This document shows positions 28,196 through 36,377 of a stretch of DNA of 64,000 bases, piece by piece (positions within the stretch are counted from its first letter, which is position 1; each line of letters begins with the position of its first letter). The notes beneath the pieces were generated by a model, which saw only the letters and a program-made list of their open reading frames with translations, did not search any database and had not been told where the DNA came from. The position numbers were made by a program, and so were the translations under genes. Location: assembly GCA_029008875.1 (NCBI GenBank), contig JAQXJP010000035.1, forward strand, positions 1 to 64,000. Reading direction: 5' to 3'. The DNA comes from Lachnospiraceae bacterium. GTDB lineage: Bacteria; Bacillota; Clostridia; Lachnospirales; Lachnospiraceae.

Positions 28196-28279
28196 TGCAG
28201 GAGATGGGACTTGAACCCACACGGTATTGCTACCACAGGCACCTGAAGCCTGCGCGTCTGCCAATTCCACCACTCCTGC
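28196..28279 (-). tRNA. tRNA-Leu, anticodon CAG (right housekeeping block)
   Basis: 84 bases, acceptor GCAGGAG / CTCCTGC, anticodon loop TTCAGGT, long variable arm. Mirror partner of 11686-11769. Confidence 0.95.
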
Positions 28280-28290
28280 GAACAAATGCT

Positions 28291-28319
28291 ATTCTAACAG
28301 ATTGACTTACAGAATGCAA
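28291..28319 (-). promoter_or_regulatory. Promoter of tRNA-Leu(CAG), right block
   Basis: TTGCAT (28314-28319), 17-base spacer, TAGAAT (28291-28296) on the minus strand. Confidence 0.7.
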
Positions 28320-28354
28320 GAGGAAATTTTGGGCACGTTCCTTTTGTCACGTCA

Positions 28355-28492
28355 CTACTTACATTGCACTGTCTTATAGTCATGAAAAACCGCATTCAGC
28401 ACATCCCCTCCTCTTCCGGTGCAAAGGAAAGTCGGGTGCTCCAATCTGCCCGACAAATCCTCGGGCCTCCCGTCACACAACGAATACTGCAT
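28355..28492 (-). CDS. Possible small protein, 45 residues, unknown
   Basis: ATG at 28492 with AAAGGAGAG about 9 bases before it, inside the end of the acetyltransferase gene upstream. The product is rich in Gly, Asp and Cys (MQYSLCDGRPEDLSG to DYKTVQCK) and I do not recognise it. It may be a real small gene coupled to the acetyltransferase or a chance frame. Apart from this, the ~220 bases between tRNA and acetyltransferase hold only the tRNA promoter. Confidence 0.3.
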   Translation of the reverse strand: MQYSLCDGRPEDLSGRLEHPTFLCTGRGGDVLNAVFHDYKTVQCK

Positions 28493-28498
28493 GTTGCT

Positions 28499-29425
28499 CT
28501 ACTCTCCTTTACCGCAAAACGCCGCCATCTCCCGCTCCAGCAGCCGGAACACATTGGCAACCAAAAAGCCGTCGGCTATGGCGTGATTCAGACGCACACT
28601 TACCGGCATCATAAGTTTCCCGTTTTCCTCCCGATACCTTCCCCAGTTGATTATGGGTGCAAAAAACAGATACCCGTCCGGAAGTTCAATATTCAAAGAA
28701 TCGTAGGACAGCCAGGATATGTAGGAGGCATCAAACCAGTTCGGATGGTGCTCCATGTCCAATCCATAATCGGAGGTCTTCTTTGCCTCCTCAAGGTCTG
28801 CCAGCGCGCACCGGTAAAACCTGTCATAATCTTCATAGTAGGTGGAATACACGGGCGTGCAGGTTTCGGTATCCTCATGAAACACATACTGTGTGGGATT
28901 CACCCGGTCATAGCAGATTAACTCCTCGGACTCCCATAAATATCCCATTTTATAGTCATCCCTGGAATTGAGGACCTTGGATAGCAGATACAAAAAATTA
29001 ATGTAAAACTTGGTCTTTGTCTGTCTCGAATATTCTACCAATTCCGTCACGTCGATTCTGGCCGTCATGGACGTGGAGCATTTACAGTCCTCTGTGAAAT
29101 GTCGGTACACCCCTGCGCGGTAATAGGTTGTTTTGTCGATTACCCTATAAGAAGGAACGCTCGAAATGACATTGGGGAAAAAAACTACCACCTTCCCAGG
29201 CAGCTCCTGGATTGTCGGATTGGAAAGCTCCAAATCCGCATCGTCAAACCGATTCTCATCAAGGAACGCTGTCAGTTCCATCAGCATCTCCATATAAGAG
29301 TTTTCCTCCGGGACGGATATTCCAATCCCACGTGCATCTTCTTGGGTCAAACTGCCATCATCCGATATATACTCATATTCCTCATGTTCCTCGCAAAATT
29401 TTTCAAGCAATTCTTTCAGTTTCAT
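28499..29425 (-). CDS. Chloramphenicol acetyltransferase-family protein with N-terminal extension
   Basis: 308 residues from the ATG at 29425 (GAGGAG 8 bases upstream). Residues ~100-308 follow the CAT fold, starting TTYYRAGVYRHF and ending with the catalytic-His segment SVRLNHAIADGFLVANVF, where CAT enzymes have HHxxCDG. Residues 1-~95 are an extra acidic region not found in the classical ~215-residue enzymes. The family transfers acetyl from acetyl-CoA to hydroxyls; the substrate is not evident and the altered active-site context makes chloramphenicol resistance uncertain. It is 16 bases downstream of the NUDIX gene. Confidence 0.8.
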   Translation of the reverse strand: MKLKELLEKFCEEHEEYEYISDDGSLTQEDARGIGISVPEENSYMEMLMELTAFLDENRFDDADLELSNPTIQELPGKVVVFFPNVISSVPSYRVIDKTTYYRAGVYRHFTEDCKCSTSMTARIDVTELVEYSRQTKTKFYINFLYLLSKVLNSRDDYKMGYLWESEELICYDRVNPTQYVFHEDTETCTPVYSTYYEDYDRFYRCALADLEEAKKTSDYGLDMEHHPNWFDASYISWLSYDSLNIELPDGYLFFAPIINWGRYREENGKLMMPVSVRLNHAIADGFLVANVFRLLEREMAAFCGKGE

Positions 29426-29441
29426 TCCAACACTCCTCACC

Positions 29442-29927
29442 CTATCTTCGCTCATCGGTCACAATGTGTTCCACCCCATGATGTTTTTTGCCAAGATATT
29501 CTTTCATAAAGCTTGGAAATGCCTTGTACTTGTCCAACTCCTCAATTGGAATCCAATGCATCTCCTCCTTCACTCCATGGGTGTAGCTGTCGCTTTGCAG
29601 TTCCTTAGTTCCTCTGGGTTTCATGAGAAAGTATAGGCAGACTTCATGACAATCCATTCCCTGCAAAACGCCGCTGTTTTCGTTGAAAAAATTCTCATGG
29701 ATGATTGCCAGATGATCAATTTCGTAATGCACTCCGGTCTCCTCGAACACTTCCCGCAATACGGCATCCTCCGCCGTCTCCCCCATGTGAACCCCGCCGC
29801 CGACGGAGTACAGATAGTCCTCATTCTCATTCGTTGCAAACAGAACGCATCCATCCTCCACGATAATGGCTGCGGCGCGATATCGAAACCAATGATTTTC
29901 TCTTGTAAATCCACAATCGAACGACAT
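29442..29927 (-). CDS. NUDIX hydrolase
   Basis: 161 residues from MSFDCGF at 29927, which has AAAGGGG 8 bases before it. The Nudix box is intact: GGVHMGETAEDAVLREVFEETGV (G-x5-E-x7-REVFEETG). Such enzymes hydrolyse nucleoside diphosphates linked to another group; which one cannot be told. Lies just upstream of the CAT-like gene. Confidence 0.88.
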   Translation of the reverse strand: MSFDCGFTRENHWFRYRAAAIIVEDGCVLFATNENEDYLYSVGGGVHMGETAEDAVLREVFEETGVHYEIDHLAIIHENFFNENSGVLQGMDCHEVCLYFLMKPRGTKELQSDSYTHGVKEEMHWIPIEELDKYKAFPSFMKEYLGKKHHGVEHIVTDERR

Positions 29928-29969
29928 GTGAAATACCCCTTTCATAACGATTTGTTTAAAAAATGCCCC

Positions 29970-30623
29970 CTACCGATTCTTGCGCTGTTCCCGGAGTTTC
30001 TCCCGCTCTTTTTTTGCGGTTGAATCCAGCGCCGCCCCTACGCACAACCCGAAGCTAATTCCCAAAGCAATTCCGATTCCCACGCTTCCAAAAGTCGAAC
30101 CCAGAGCGGTTCCGATGCTTAAGCCAAACAGCATATAGATTGTCATCCAGTTCGTCAACGGATTTTCCAGGACATAGCGCGGGCCTTCTTTGCCCTCTCC
30201 ATCCGGAACGAACCCGCATTTTTCCAAAATGCGCTGAGACGCCTTATTGTCCGGATCGGTTTCCGCCTCCACAAACACAACGCCACTATTGAACGCCCAC
30301 TGAATCAATGCCTGGACAGCTTCTGTCATATAGCCTTTTCCTTCGTACGCCGGCAAAAGCCCATAACCGATCTCGACGGTGCTCTCACGGGCCGGCCCTT
30401 TAAAGCCCAAGTCTCCAATATATGTAGCATCCGTTTTCAGCTCCATCTTCCATGGCGCATACCAGATCCTGTTGGCCGGGTCGCTCTTACATCCGGACAA
30501 CATCTCGCCGTAAGCCTGACGAAGTTCCTCCGAATCGCAGGTTTCCATCAGAGTTTCAATTTCCGAGTCCGACATGGGCTGAATCAGCAGTCTCTTTGTT
30601 TTGATGATTGGTTCCTTTTTCAT
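29970..30623 (-). CDS. GNAT acetyltransferase (RimJ/RimL type) with C-terminal membrane segments
   Basis: 217 residues. Residues 1-~155 form a RimJ/RimL-like N-acetyltransferase (IIKTKRLLIQPMSDSEIE; acetyl-CoA loop LLPAYEGKGYMTEAVQALI; ASQRILEKCGF). Residues ~160-205 form a Gly-rich hydrophobic stretch of likely two helices (GTALGSTFGSVGIGIALG) and the protein ends in a basic tail. The membrane tail is unusual for this family and would place the enzyme at the inner face of the membrane. Frame is continuous, so it is not a sequencing fusion by obvious signs. Confidence 0.8.
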   Translation of the reverse strand: MKKEPIIKTKRLLIQPMSDSEIETLMETCDSEELRQAYGEMLSGCKSDPANRIWYAPWKMELKTDATYIGDLGFKGPARESTVEIGYGLLPAYEGKGYMTEAVQALIQWAFNSGVVFVEAETDPDNKASQRILEKCGFVPDGEGKEGPRYVLENPLTNWMTIYMLFGLSIGTALGSTFGSVGIGIALGISFGLCVGAALDSTAKKEREKLREQRKNR

Positions 30624-30686
30624 ATCTTTTTCCTCTCGTATAAATCGTCAACAAATATCTTTTCTCATTATATCGCAAATCGGAAC

Positions 30687-31430
30687 TTATAGGAAAACAG
30701 AAAGAACTAAAAATATCTCCACCGCAAAAATCACAAGGCAAAAAAAATTGACAATATCATCTGTGAGCAAGTCACTGTCAATCCCGTGGGTTTTAAGGCA
30801 TCGCCAAATAAAAGGGCGCAAAAGGAATCTGGTTATGACGCACGCGGCAGGAAAAGCAAAAATAAGTCTTTTATCTGCAAATGAATTCGCTGTGCCCCCG
30901 CTCCACTGGACGGGAATTTCCGCAGGCAAATTCCGGAAAGAAAGCCCTGCTACCAGCAGACATGCGATTGTGATGATTCCCCATACGATATTCCGCCCCC
31001 ACATATACAAGAAGCTTACAACATCCAATCGGAATATCCCGCCATTAAGCTTCCAGTACTCCTTGGGATTTGTAACATACTTCTCAATATCCAAATCGTC
31101 ATAAGTAATTTTTTCCTTGGAGGAGACCATTCGCTCACACATCGCTTTGGCATTTTCCAAATCCGATATTTCCCGCTCCAAAGTTCTTATTTGATTTTCC
31201 ACCACATCATATAAGTCTACTTCTCGGTTTAATATCTTCTGAATCTCCTCTATGGAAATGCCAAGCGTTCTCAAATATGCAATTTTCTTAATATTTTCCG
31301 CATCCTCTTTGGTATATTCGCGATACCCGTTGCTCTCATTTCTGGTGGGAGTGATGAGCTTTTCTTTTTCATAAAACCGAATATTCGACCGCTTCAAACC
31401 GGTAAGTTGTTCCATTTCCTTTATTGTCAT
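30687..31430 (-). CDS. MerR-family regulator with C-terminal membrane domain
   Basis: 247 residues. Residues 1-70 are a MerR winged helix (TIKEMEQLTGLKRSNIRFYEKEKLI, SNGYREYTKEDAENI), 75-115 a coiled-coil dimer helix, and ~145-247 contain three to four hydrophobic segments with a DUF1648/SdpI-like motif (LPAEIPVQWSGGTANSFADK). A membrane-tethered regulator that may sense envelope stress is the natural inference. GGAGGG is 8 bases before the ATG. Confidence 0.82.
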   Translation of the reverse strand: MTIKEMEQLTGLKRSNIRFYEKEKLITPTRNESNGYREYTKEDAENIKKIAYLRTLGISIEEIQKILNREVDLYDVVENQIRTLEREISDLENAKAMCERMVSSKEKITYDDLDIEKYVTNPKEYWKLNGGIFRLDVVSFLYMWGRNIVWGIITIACLLVAGLSFRNLPAEIPVQWSGGTANSFADKRLIFAFPAACVITRFLLRPFIWRCLKTHGIDSDLLTDDIVNFFCLVIFAVEIFLVLSVFL

Positions 31431-31499
31431 TTAAAAATCCCTCCATATAGCAAACTCTGTATGACAAAATATAAAGTGTGAACAAGGTTTACAGTCAAG

Positions 31500-31821
31500 C
31501 ATAAATTGGGGGTTCCACGATTCGAGTCCACAAACCCCATCGTGTATGCAATGATTTTATTTTCCTTGCGAACAAACCAGGATAATGTCTCAAATCCACC
31601 TGAGTTGCCAAGTAGATTTTTTACGACCTCGGCCCATCCTCTGTCTCCTCCTTTATCTCGAGATTTTCCAAGTAGAAATCAAAGTCATGGAAATCATTGC
31701 GAAAAATTGCCCACGGCGAATGATTCGTATGGTTTTCTTCGATATCCTTCTTCCATTCCGTCAGCATGTCAAAGAGCTGATCTTTGTATTCTCCGGTTAA
31801 TTTCACTAATTCAATGTTCAT
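31500..31821 (-). pseudogene. Decayed GNAT acetyltransferase
   Basis: From the ATG at 31821 the frame reads MNIELVKLTGEYKDQLFDML and NHSPWAIFRNDFHDFDFYLE, the usual N-terminus of a GNAT subfamily, but stops after 66 codons (EETEDGPRS). Another frame downstream still carries acetyltransferase-like sequence (SGGFETLSWFVRKENKIIAY). The acetyl-CoA binding loop is gone. It looks like a deletion/frameshift relic. Confidence 0.6.
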
Positions 31822-31894
31822 TGCTATCTCTCTTTCTAAAAACTGGTATACAGCATAGAATGATAAGTAACACCTTATCCCTCGTTTATGGCAC

Positions 31895-32280
31895 TGGCCA
31901 TGCGGGGTATATACGGCAACTTTTGGGCTCCTTACCCCGCTTGTTTTTCTTCCAGGGGTATGCGTAATGACTTATTGGCCCCTGTACCCCGCCTATTTCT
32001 TTTTCTGGGGTATATGTGGCAACTTTGGAGCTCCTGTACCCCGCTTATTTCTTTTTCCCGGGGTATACATTGCCATTTGCTGCCCTCTGTACCCCGCTCT
32101 CTTCTCTTCCCGGGGTATACACAGACACCTGCCGTCCTCTATACCCCGCTCTCTTCTTTTCCCAGGGTATACACAGACACCTGCCGTCCTCTATACCCCA
32201 CTCTCTTCTTTTCCCGGGGTATACACAGACACTTGCTGCCCTCTGTACCCCGCGCGCTTCTTTTCCCTGGCCATGCACGG
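31895..32280 (-). repeat. Tandem array of seven ~52-base units with hairpin arms
   Basis: Units start with GGGGTAT (or AGGGTAT) at 31904, 31955, 32007, 32060, 32112, 32164 and 32216, giving periods of 51-53 bases. Each unit holds GGGGTATA, a variable ~20-base middle, TACCCCG and a pyrimidine-rich link of ~14 bases. Each arm can pair with the arm before or after it. Units 5 and 6 are nearly identical; outer units diverge. TGGCCATGC flanks the array on both sides. It starts directly after the stop of the acetyltransferase gene at 32301 and would be in its 3' UTR. All three plus-strand frames are open across it, an effect of the repeat. Confidence 0.85.
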
Positions 32281-32300
32281 AGAAAAAATCCCAATTCGCT

Positions 32301-32753
32301 TCACAGTTTATACTGCATGAAATTGCCGTTATGAACAAAGCCATAGGAGGTGTACAGCTTCACTCCCATATCAGAAGCGGTAATCTGTACGGTTCCGCAT
32401 CCATATTTCCTCGCTTCCTCCACAACTCTGTGCAAAAGTTCCCTTGCAATCCCCATTCTTCGGTAATCGGGATCGGTAAACATACTCGACAAGAGCCCTA
32501 TCCGTCCGCTTGGGCAGCCAAAATACGGTGGTTTCTCTACAAATGACATTCCGCTGGTGCCGACGATTCTTCCTTCGGCCACAGCCAGCCATGACACAAA
32601 GGTGCCGTCGGCCATATGACGATGATAATAGTCTTCCAGAGCAGGTCTCAAATCAAAATCCTCCTCTGCCCCTTCTTCCCTCAATTGATTGATTCGCATT
32701 TCAATGAAGGTATCCAGTTCCTTCTCCGTTAATCTTCTATACTCTACGGTCAT
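32301..32753 (-). CDS. GNAT-family N-acetyltransferase
   Basis: 150 residues, complete GNAT fold: TVEYRRLTEKELDTFIEMR at the start, SSMFTDPDYRRMGIARELLHRVV with the acetyl-CoA binding loop (RRMGIA), and KLYTSYGFVHNGNFMQYKL at the end. Substrate unknown. The 52-base repeat array follows directly. Confidence 0.85.
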   Translation of the reverse strand: MTVEYRRLTEKELDTFIEMRINQLREEGAEEDFDLRPALEDYYHRHMADGTFVSWLAVAEGRIVGTSGMSFVEKPPYFGCPSGRIGLLSSMFTDPDYRRMGIARELLHRVVEEARKYGCGTVQITASDMGVKLYTSYGFVHNGNFMQYKL

Positions 32754-32824
32754 TCCTAATCACCTCTCTCTACTGCCATTTCCCATCGCCTCGCTCGATT
32801 GCCGTTTCTCATCGCCTCGCGAAC

Positions 32825-33226
32825 TTACAGTTTCTCAACCACCTCGAATTCCTCGAAAATCACCGGCATGTCCTCTGAAAATTCATATCCCAGTTCTTCC
32901 CCTTCTTCCCGGAAAAAATCCTCGTGCTTCTTTCTCCATGATTCAAGGGAATCATCTTCCCCCTCCAGCTTTGCTATCTCATATGTAATATCCTTATACG
33001 GAATAATTCTTACCCTTGTGGTTTTGACAACGCAGCCGGGGTTTCCGTCCCAATCCGTGATGACACTGAAATTGCCTTCCTGCGGAATCGGTTCCCCCTC
33101 GATTTCATATCCCCACACGCTACTTGACGTGGCTCTTTTCTGCCCTTTTAGCACAAGGTCCAACAGGTAATTACATGCGCCCTCCGTCAATTCAAAGTGC
33201 CACTTTTCCAACTTTTCTATATCCAT
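32825..33226 (-). CDS. ASCH-domain protein
   Basis: 133 residues covering one ASCH domain (KGQKRATSSSVWGYEIEGEPIP; GNPGCVVKTTRVRIIPYKDI; SWRKKHEDFF). ASCH proteins are PUA-like and bind RNA or modified nucleosides. Function here unknown. It follows the nitrilase-like gene by 15 bases. Confidence 0.85.
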   Translation of the reverse strand: MDIEKLEKWHFELTEGACNYLLDLVLKGQKRATSSSVWGYEIEGEPIPQEGNFSVITDWDGNPGCVVKTTRVRIIPYKDITYEIAKLEGEDDSLESWRKKHEDFFREEGEELGYEFSEDMPVIFEEFEVVEKL

Positions 33227-33241
33227 TCCCTTTCCTCCAAG

Positions 33242-34117
33242 CTAATGCTTCTTATCCGCCCGAATGAACGGTTCCTCCACGTGATCTTCCACCAGAATCC
33301 CATATTTTTCCGGATGTCGGTATGCGTTACCATGGACTTCCTGTTGTCTGTATCTTCTAAGCATGTCCATATCCAGTTCCGCGATATATACATCCTCTTC
33401 TCCGGCGGTTTCCAGCAGACAGGTATCCCTGGAGGAAGGTAATTCCGGCATATATGCCACTCCGTCAAATACGGAGGAGTGACCATTGCAATCCGGCTTT
33501 CCCCCCGGATAATTGCATGTGGCGATCGCCAACATATTTTCATAAGCCCTGCCCCGCAGTTGGGATAACCGATTGATTTCCATCGGGCATGCATTGGGGA
33601 CAAGGATTAGCTCTGCACCTTTGAGCATGAGAATTCTGGCGCTCTCCGGAAATTCTCTGTCGTAGCAAATCATGGATCCCACTTTGACTTTTCCGAATCT
33701 TGTGTCCAAATCCACCACAAAAAACTCATCCCCCGCATCGAGTCTGATCTCCTCGCCAAAGTCGCAGGTGTGAATCTTGGCATAGGTATACTGCCGCTCT
33801 CCGTGTCGGTCAAACAGAATCACCGTGTTTCTGGGAAGAGGTTCATGCTGTTCCAGGATTGTTACGGCAATTGCCATATCCAGCTCCGCCGCCAGTTCCC
33901 CAAAGGCTTTTACGAAATCCCCATCGGCCGGAACTGCCATCTCCTTCAGTTCATTCACATCCTCCGGAATCTCGTATCCGCTGCTCCACATCTCCGGAAA
34001 AAGCGCAATATCTGCCCCCATCTCCTTCGCCTTCCTGCAACAGGAGATGCCCTTCTTTAAATTTTCTTCCAGCGTTCCCGCCGGCATAATTTGTAATAAA
34101 GCAATTTTTAATGTCAT
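33242..34117 (-). CDS. Carbon-nitrogen hydrolase (nitrilase superfamily)
   Basis: 291 residues from the ATG at 34117 (GAGGGGGACA upstream; a longer in-frame extension to 34231 lacks a ribosome site). The Glu-Lys-Cys triad is present: LFPEMWSSGYEIP (Glu), YAKIHTCDFGEE (Lys) and GSMICYDREFPESAR (Cys). Members cut amides or nitriles, e.g. N-carbamoyl compounds or omega-amides; the class cannot be fixed by reading alone. Confidence 0.88.
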   Translation of the reverse strand: MTLKIALLQIMPAGTLEENLKKGISCCRKAKEMGADIALFPEMWSSGYEIPEDVNELKEMAVPADGDFVKAFGELAAELDMAIAVTILEQHEPLPRNTVILFDRHGERQYTYAKIHTCDFGEEIRLDAGDEFFVVDLDTRFGKVKVGSMICYDREFPESARILMLKGAELILVPNACPMEINRLSQLRGRAYENMLAIATCNYPGGKPDCNGHSSVFDGVAYMPELPSSRDTCLLETAGEEDVYIAELDMDMLRRYRQQEVHGNAYRHPEKYGILVEDHVEEPFIRADKKH

Positions 34118-34257
34118 GGCTTGTCCCCCTCTCTGCGCCCTCATGATGTTCATTTTTCCATGATTTATTTTAGAAATGTTAATTCTTTCATAGCAAAAAT
34201 GCAACATCCGTTTTATTTGAACATGAACCATCAGTTATGATTTTTTGAAATTTTTCC

Positions 34258-34971
34258 TTACGAAATATTCGTAACGATTCCCACAGAGACATAGTTATCG
34301 AAAATAGCCTTAAGGTCTGTCCCCTCCGTGGCCTCGTAGTTTCGAATTCCATTCACCATATATGAAATCCGTCCCGGTGCAACGACAGTCTCCTGATATC
34401 TGTCACGATAAAAAACTTCCCCGGAAACTTTCCGGTCGCGGAGGATTCCCTTACACGCCTCAACACCACATCCGGGGAAATTGACATTCCATATCTGCCC
34501 CGGCTGAAGCGGCTGCTCCAACAGTTCCACCATGATTCCCCTCAAATACTTGTCAGTTACCTCATGGTTTTCGCAGGCTTCCTCTGAAAAAGCAATGGCA
34601 TGAATCCCCTGAAAGGCAGCTTCAAATGCCGCCCCCGCAGTGGCGGAATACTGCAAATCCGTGGCCGCATTATACCCGTAATTGATTCCCGAAAAAACAT
34701 GATCCGTTTTCCCAGGCACGATATTTAAAACGCCGATTCTTACGCAATCCGCCGGTTTTCCGTCGCAGGCATAGGCATGAACCCCGGTCACAGGAAACTC
34801 ACATTCCCACGCCTCCACGCTGTGCCTTAATGTAATGCTGTGGGACATGGCGCTTCTCTCGCTGTCCGGTGCAACCACCCACACCTCGCCAAACGTTGTC
34901 GCCGCTTCTGCAAGACGGATAATCCCATCCGAAGTGATACCGTCGTCATTTGTAATCAATATTTTTTTCAA
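34258..34971 (-). CDS. surE: 5'/3'-nucleotidase SurE
   Basis: 237 residues. Starts KKILITNDDGITSDGI with the metal-binding Asp pair, followed by VVAPDSERSAMSHSITL and the SGINYGYNAATDLQYSATAGAA region of the SurE active site. It dephosphorylates nucleoside monophosphates and may act in stationary-phase survival. A small membrane ORF lies 24 bases upstream and may share its transcript. Confidence 0.93.
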   Translation of the reverse strand: MKKILITNDDGITSDGIIRLAEAATTFGEVWVVAPDSERSAMSHSITLRHSVEAWECEFPVTGVHAYACDGKPADCVRIGVLNIVPGKTDHVFSGINYGYNAATDLQYSATAGAAFEAAFQGIHAIAFSEEACENHEVTDKYLRGIMVELLEQPLQPGQIWNVNFPGCGVEACKGILRDRKVSGEVFYRDRYQETVVAPGRISYMVNGIRNYEATEGTDLKAIFDNYVSVGIVTNIS

Positions 34972-34995
34972 AGTTGTTCCCCTTTCGCGCTTTCC

Positions 34996-35085
34996 CTACA
35001 CTCTCATCCACAAAACAACAAACGCAGAATACACTGTAGCAATACATAATAATGTGCTGATAATCAGCTTTAGAGCAAATTTCAT
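34996..35085 (-). CDS. Small membrane protein, 29 residues, unknown
   Basis: ATG at 35085 with GGAGGT 10 bases upstream. The product is one hydrophobic helix (KFALKLIISTLLCIATVYSA) ending WMRV. The good ribosome site and the spacing to surE favour a real gene, but no homology can be claimed. Confidence 0.45.
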   Translation of the reverse strand: MKFALKLIISTLLCIATVYSAFVVLWMRV

Positions 35086-35230
35086 AATGTCCCTTACCTC
35101 CGGGCCCTTTCGTTTTTCATATAATATATGCAGTTTTCCCCACAAATACATCCAAATGCGACGCCTACCTATAAGGCAACTGTTTTCTCTCCATTCGTAG
35201 GTAACCGCAAGCTGAAAATACATAATATCA

Positions 35231-35266
35231 CAAAACGGCCTTGACTTTGTAGCCAAGGCCGTCTTT
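35231..35266 (-). terminator. Intrinsic terminator after the first SH3 lipoprotein gene
   Basis: On the minus strand GACGGCCTTGG / TCAAGGCCGTTTTGT. The remaining ~145 bases up to the small membrane ORF hold no gene I can support. Confidence 0.8.
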
Positions 35267-35281
35267 GTTTTGCTGTTTGAT

Positions 35282-36172
35282 TTACCAACTATAATACTTA
35301 ATAATAATGTCGCCGTCTTCTGTTTTCCATTTTGTATTGTGTGTACCAATAATACCATTAAGACTATCAGGATAATTGATTCCATCTGTGCTGTGGTGGT
35401 CTCTATTATATCTCATACTTTCATCGTATATAGCCTGTGGGTAATCAAAGAAAGTTGCTTTTAATGGCTTATAGTAATACTTTAAATCCAATGATTCATC
35501 ATAGTAAACCACATATAACTGATAAGGAAACTCACTTGAAGCACTTGCTGTTGAACCACCATCGTTATTTGCAGGTGCTTCAGCAGACTGTGTTTCAACC
35601 TTGTTGTCTACGAGGTAGCTATCACTCACATAAGCAACACCATCCGAATACTCGATTCTATACCAACCGGTCTCTATACACTTACCTGTGACTTTTACCT
35701 CATCATTCTGAGATAAACCGCCAAGCTTTTCCCCATCCGAATCAGGAAGCGAACGAACATTCACCGTAGATTTCGCGTACTTGGTCGCTTCCATATCTTC
35801 AAATGTATATGTAAGCATAGAACCCTCTGCCACCCTCGTATCTGTTTCGCCACATACCGAACATGTTCCGGTTTCCGTTCCATCGGCCTCATAGGTTGCA
35901 TCTTCGTTTGATACATAGTTCTCAAACGTGTGACCGATAGCTTCAATGATTTCCGTCTTTGTCTCCCCACATTCGCAGGTCAAAGTCTTCTCCCCTGCCT
36001 CAAGACAGGTAGCCTCCTTTGTAATTTCTTCCCTAAAGGAATGTTCGTGAGAAGCTTCTGCTCCATCCTCGGTCTTTTCCGTTGTGTTCACAGCCTCGGT
36101 GCTGCCACAGCCTACAAGCATTGCCATTGTGAGTACGCTGGCCAAGATAATTGAGACGGTTTTCTTTTTCAT
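35282..36172 (-). CDS. SH3-domain lipoprotein with Cys-rich repeats, paralogue 1
   Basis: 296 residues. Signal peptide with lipobox MLVGC. Residues ~40-115 hold two related Cys repeats (KEATCLEAGEKTLTCECGET and TGTCSVCGETDTRVAEGS), then a bacterial SH3 domain (~135-190; STVNVRSLPDSDGEKLGGLS, GWYRIEYSDGVAYVSDSYL), a Ser/Asn-rich linker and a ~75-residue C-terminal domain. SH3 domains of this kind usually bind cell-wall peptides. Its first ~205 residues are closely related to the protein at 38279-39169, while the C-terminal domains are different. Confidence 0.75.
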   Translation of the reverse strand: MKKKTVSIILASVLTMAMLVGCGSTEAVNTTEKTEDGAEASHEHSFREEITKEATCLEAGEKTLTCECGETKTEIIEAIGHTFENYVSNEDATYEADGTETGTCSVCGETDTRVAEGSMLTYTFEDMEATKYAKSTVNVRSLPDSDGEKLGGLSQNDEVKVTGKCIETGWYRIEYSDGVAYVSDSYLVDNKVETQSAEAPANNDGGSTASASSEFPYQLYVVYYDESLDLKYYYKPLKATFFDYPQAIYDESMRYNRDHHSTDGINYPDSLNGIIGTHNTKWKTEDGDIIIKYYSW

Positions 36173-36377
36173 TTGTATTCTTGCATCCTTTCATTCTTTT
36201 ATTCATTCTAACACGTTATCCATCCGCCCCGCAATATTTTTTCCTCTTCACGCCTCTTCGTTTTCCTCTTCACGCCTCTTCGTTGACTGGTCCTCGTAAC
36301 AAAAGAAGCGTCCCTACTCGTCAAACAGGAAATCTTACGATATAATGATAGATATCAAGAAGAAATGGAGTCATCCT

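Noticed and set aside
11686-28279. Simple recent inverted duplication within one genome
   Set aside because: The two copies differ in GC content, codon choice, spacing and operon signals across their whole length, which a recent duplication would not show. Kept only as a minor alternative.
31895-32280. CRISPR array
   Set aside because: Units are contiguous degenerate repeats with related middles rather than identical repeats and unique spacers, and no cas gene is in the window. The same holds for 39326-39610.
31888-32546. Three overlapping plus-strand frames coding for repetitive proteins
   Set aside because: The 52-base unit is not a multiple of three and lacks stops, so every frame stays open. 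No start sites with ribosome boxes. Treated as a DNA/RNA repeat.
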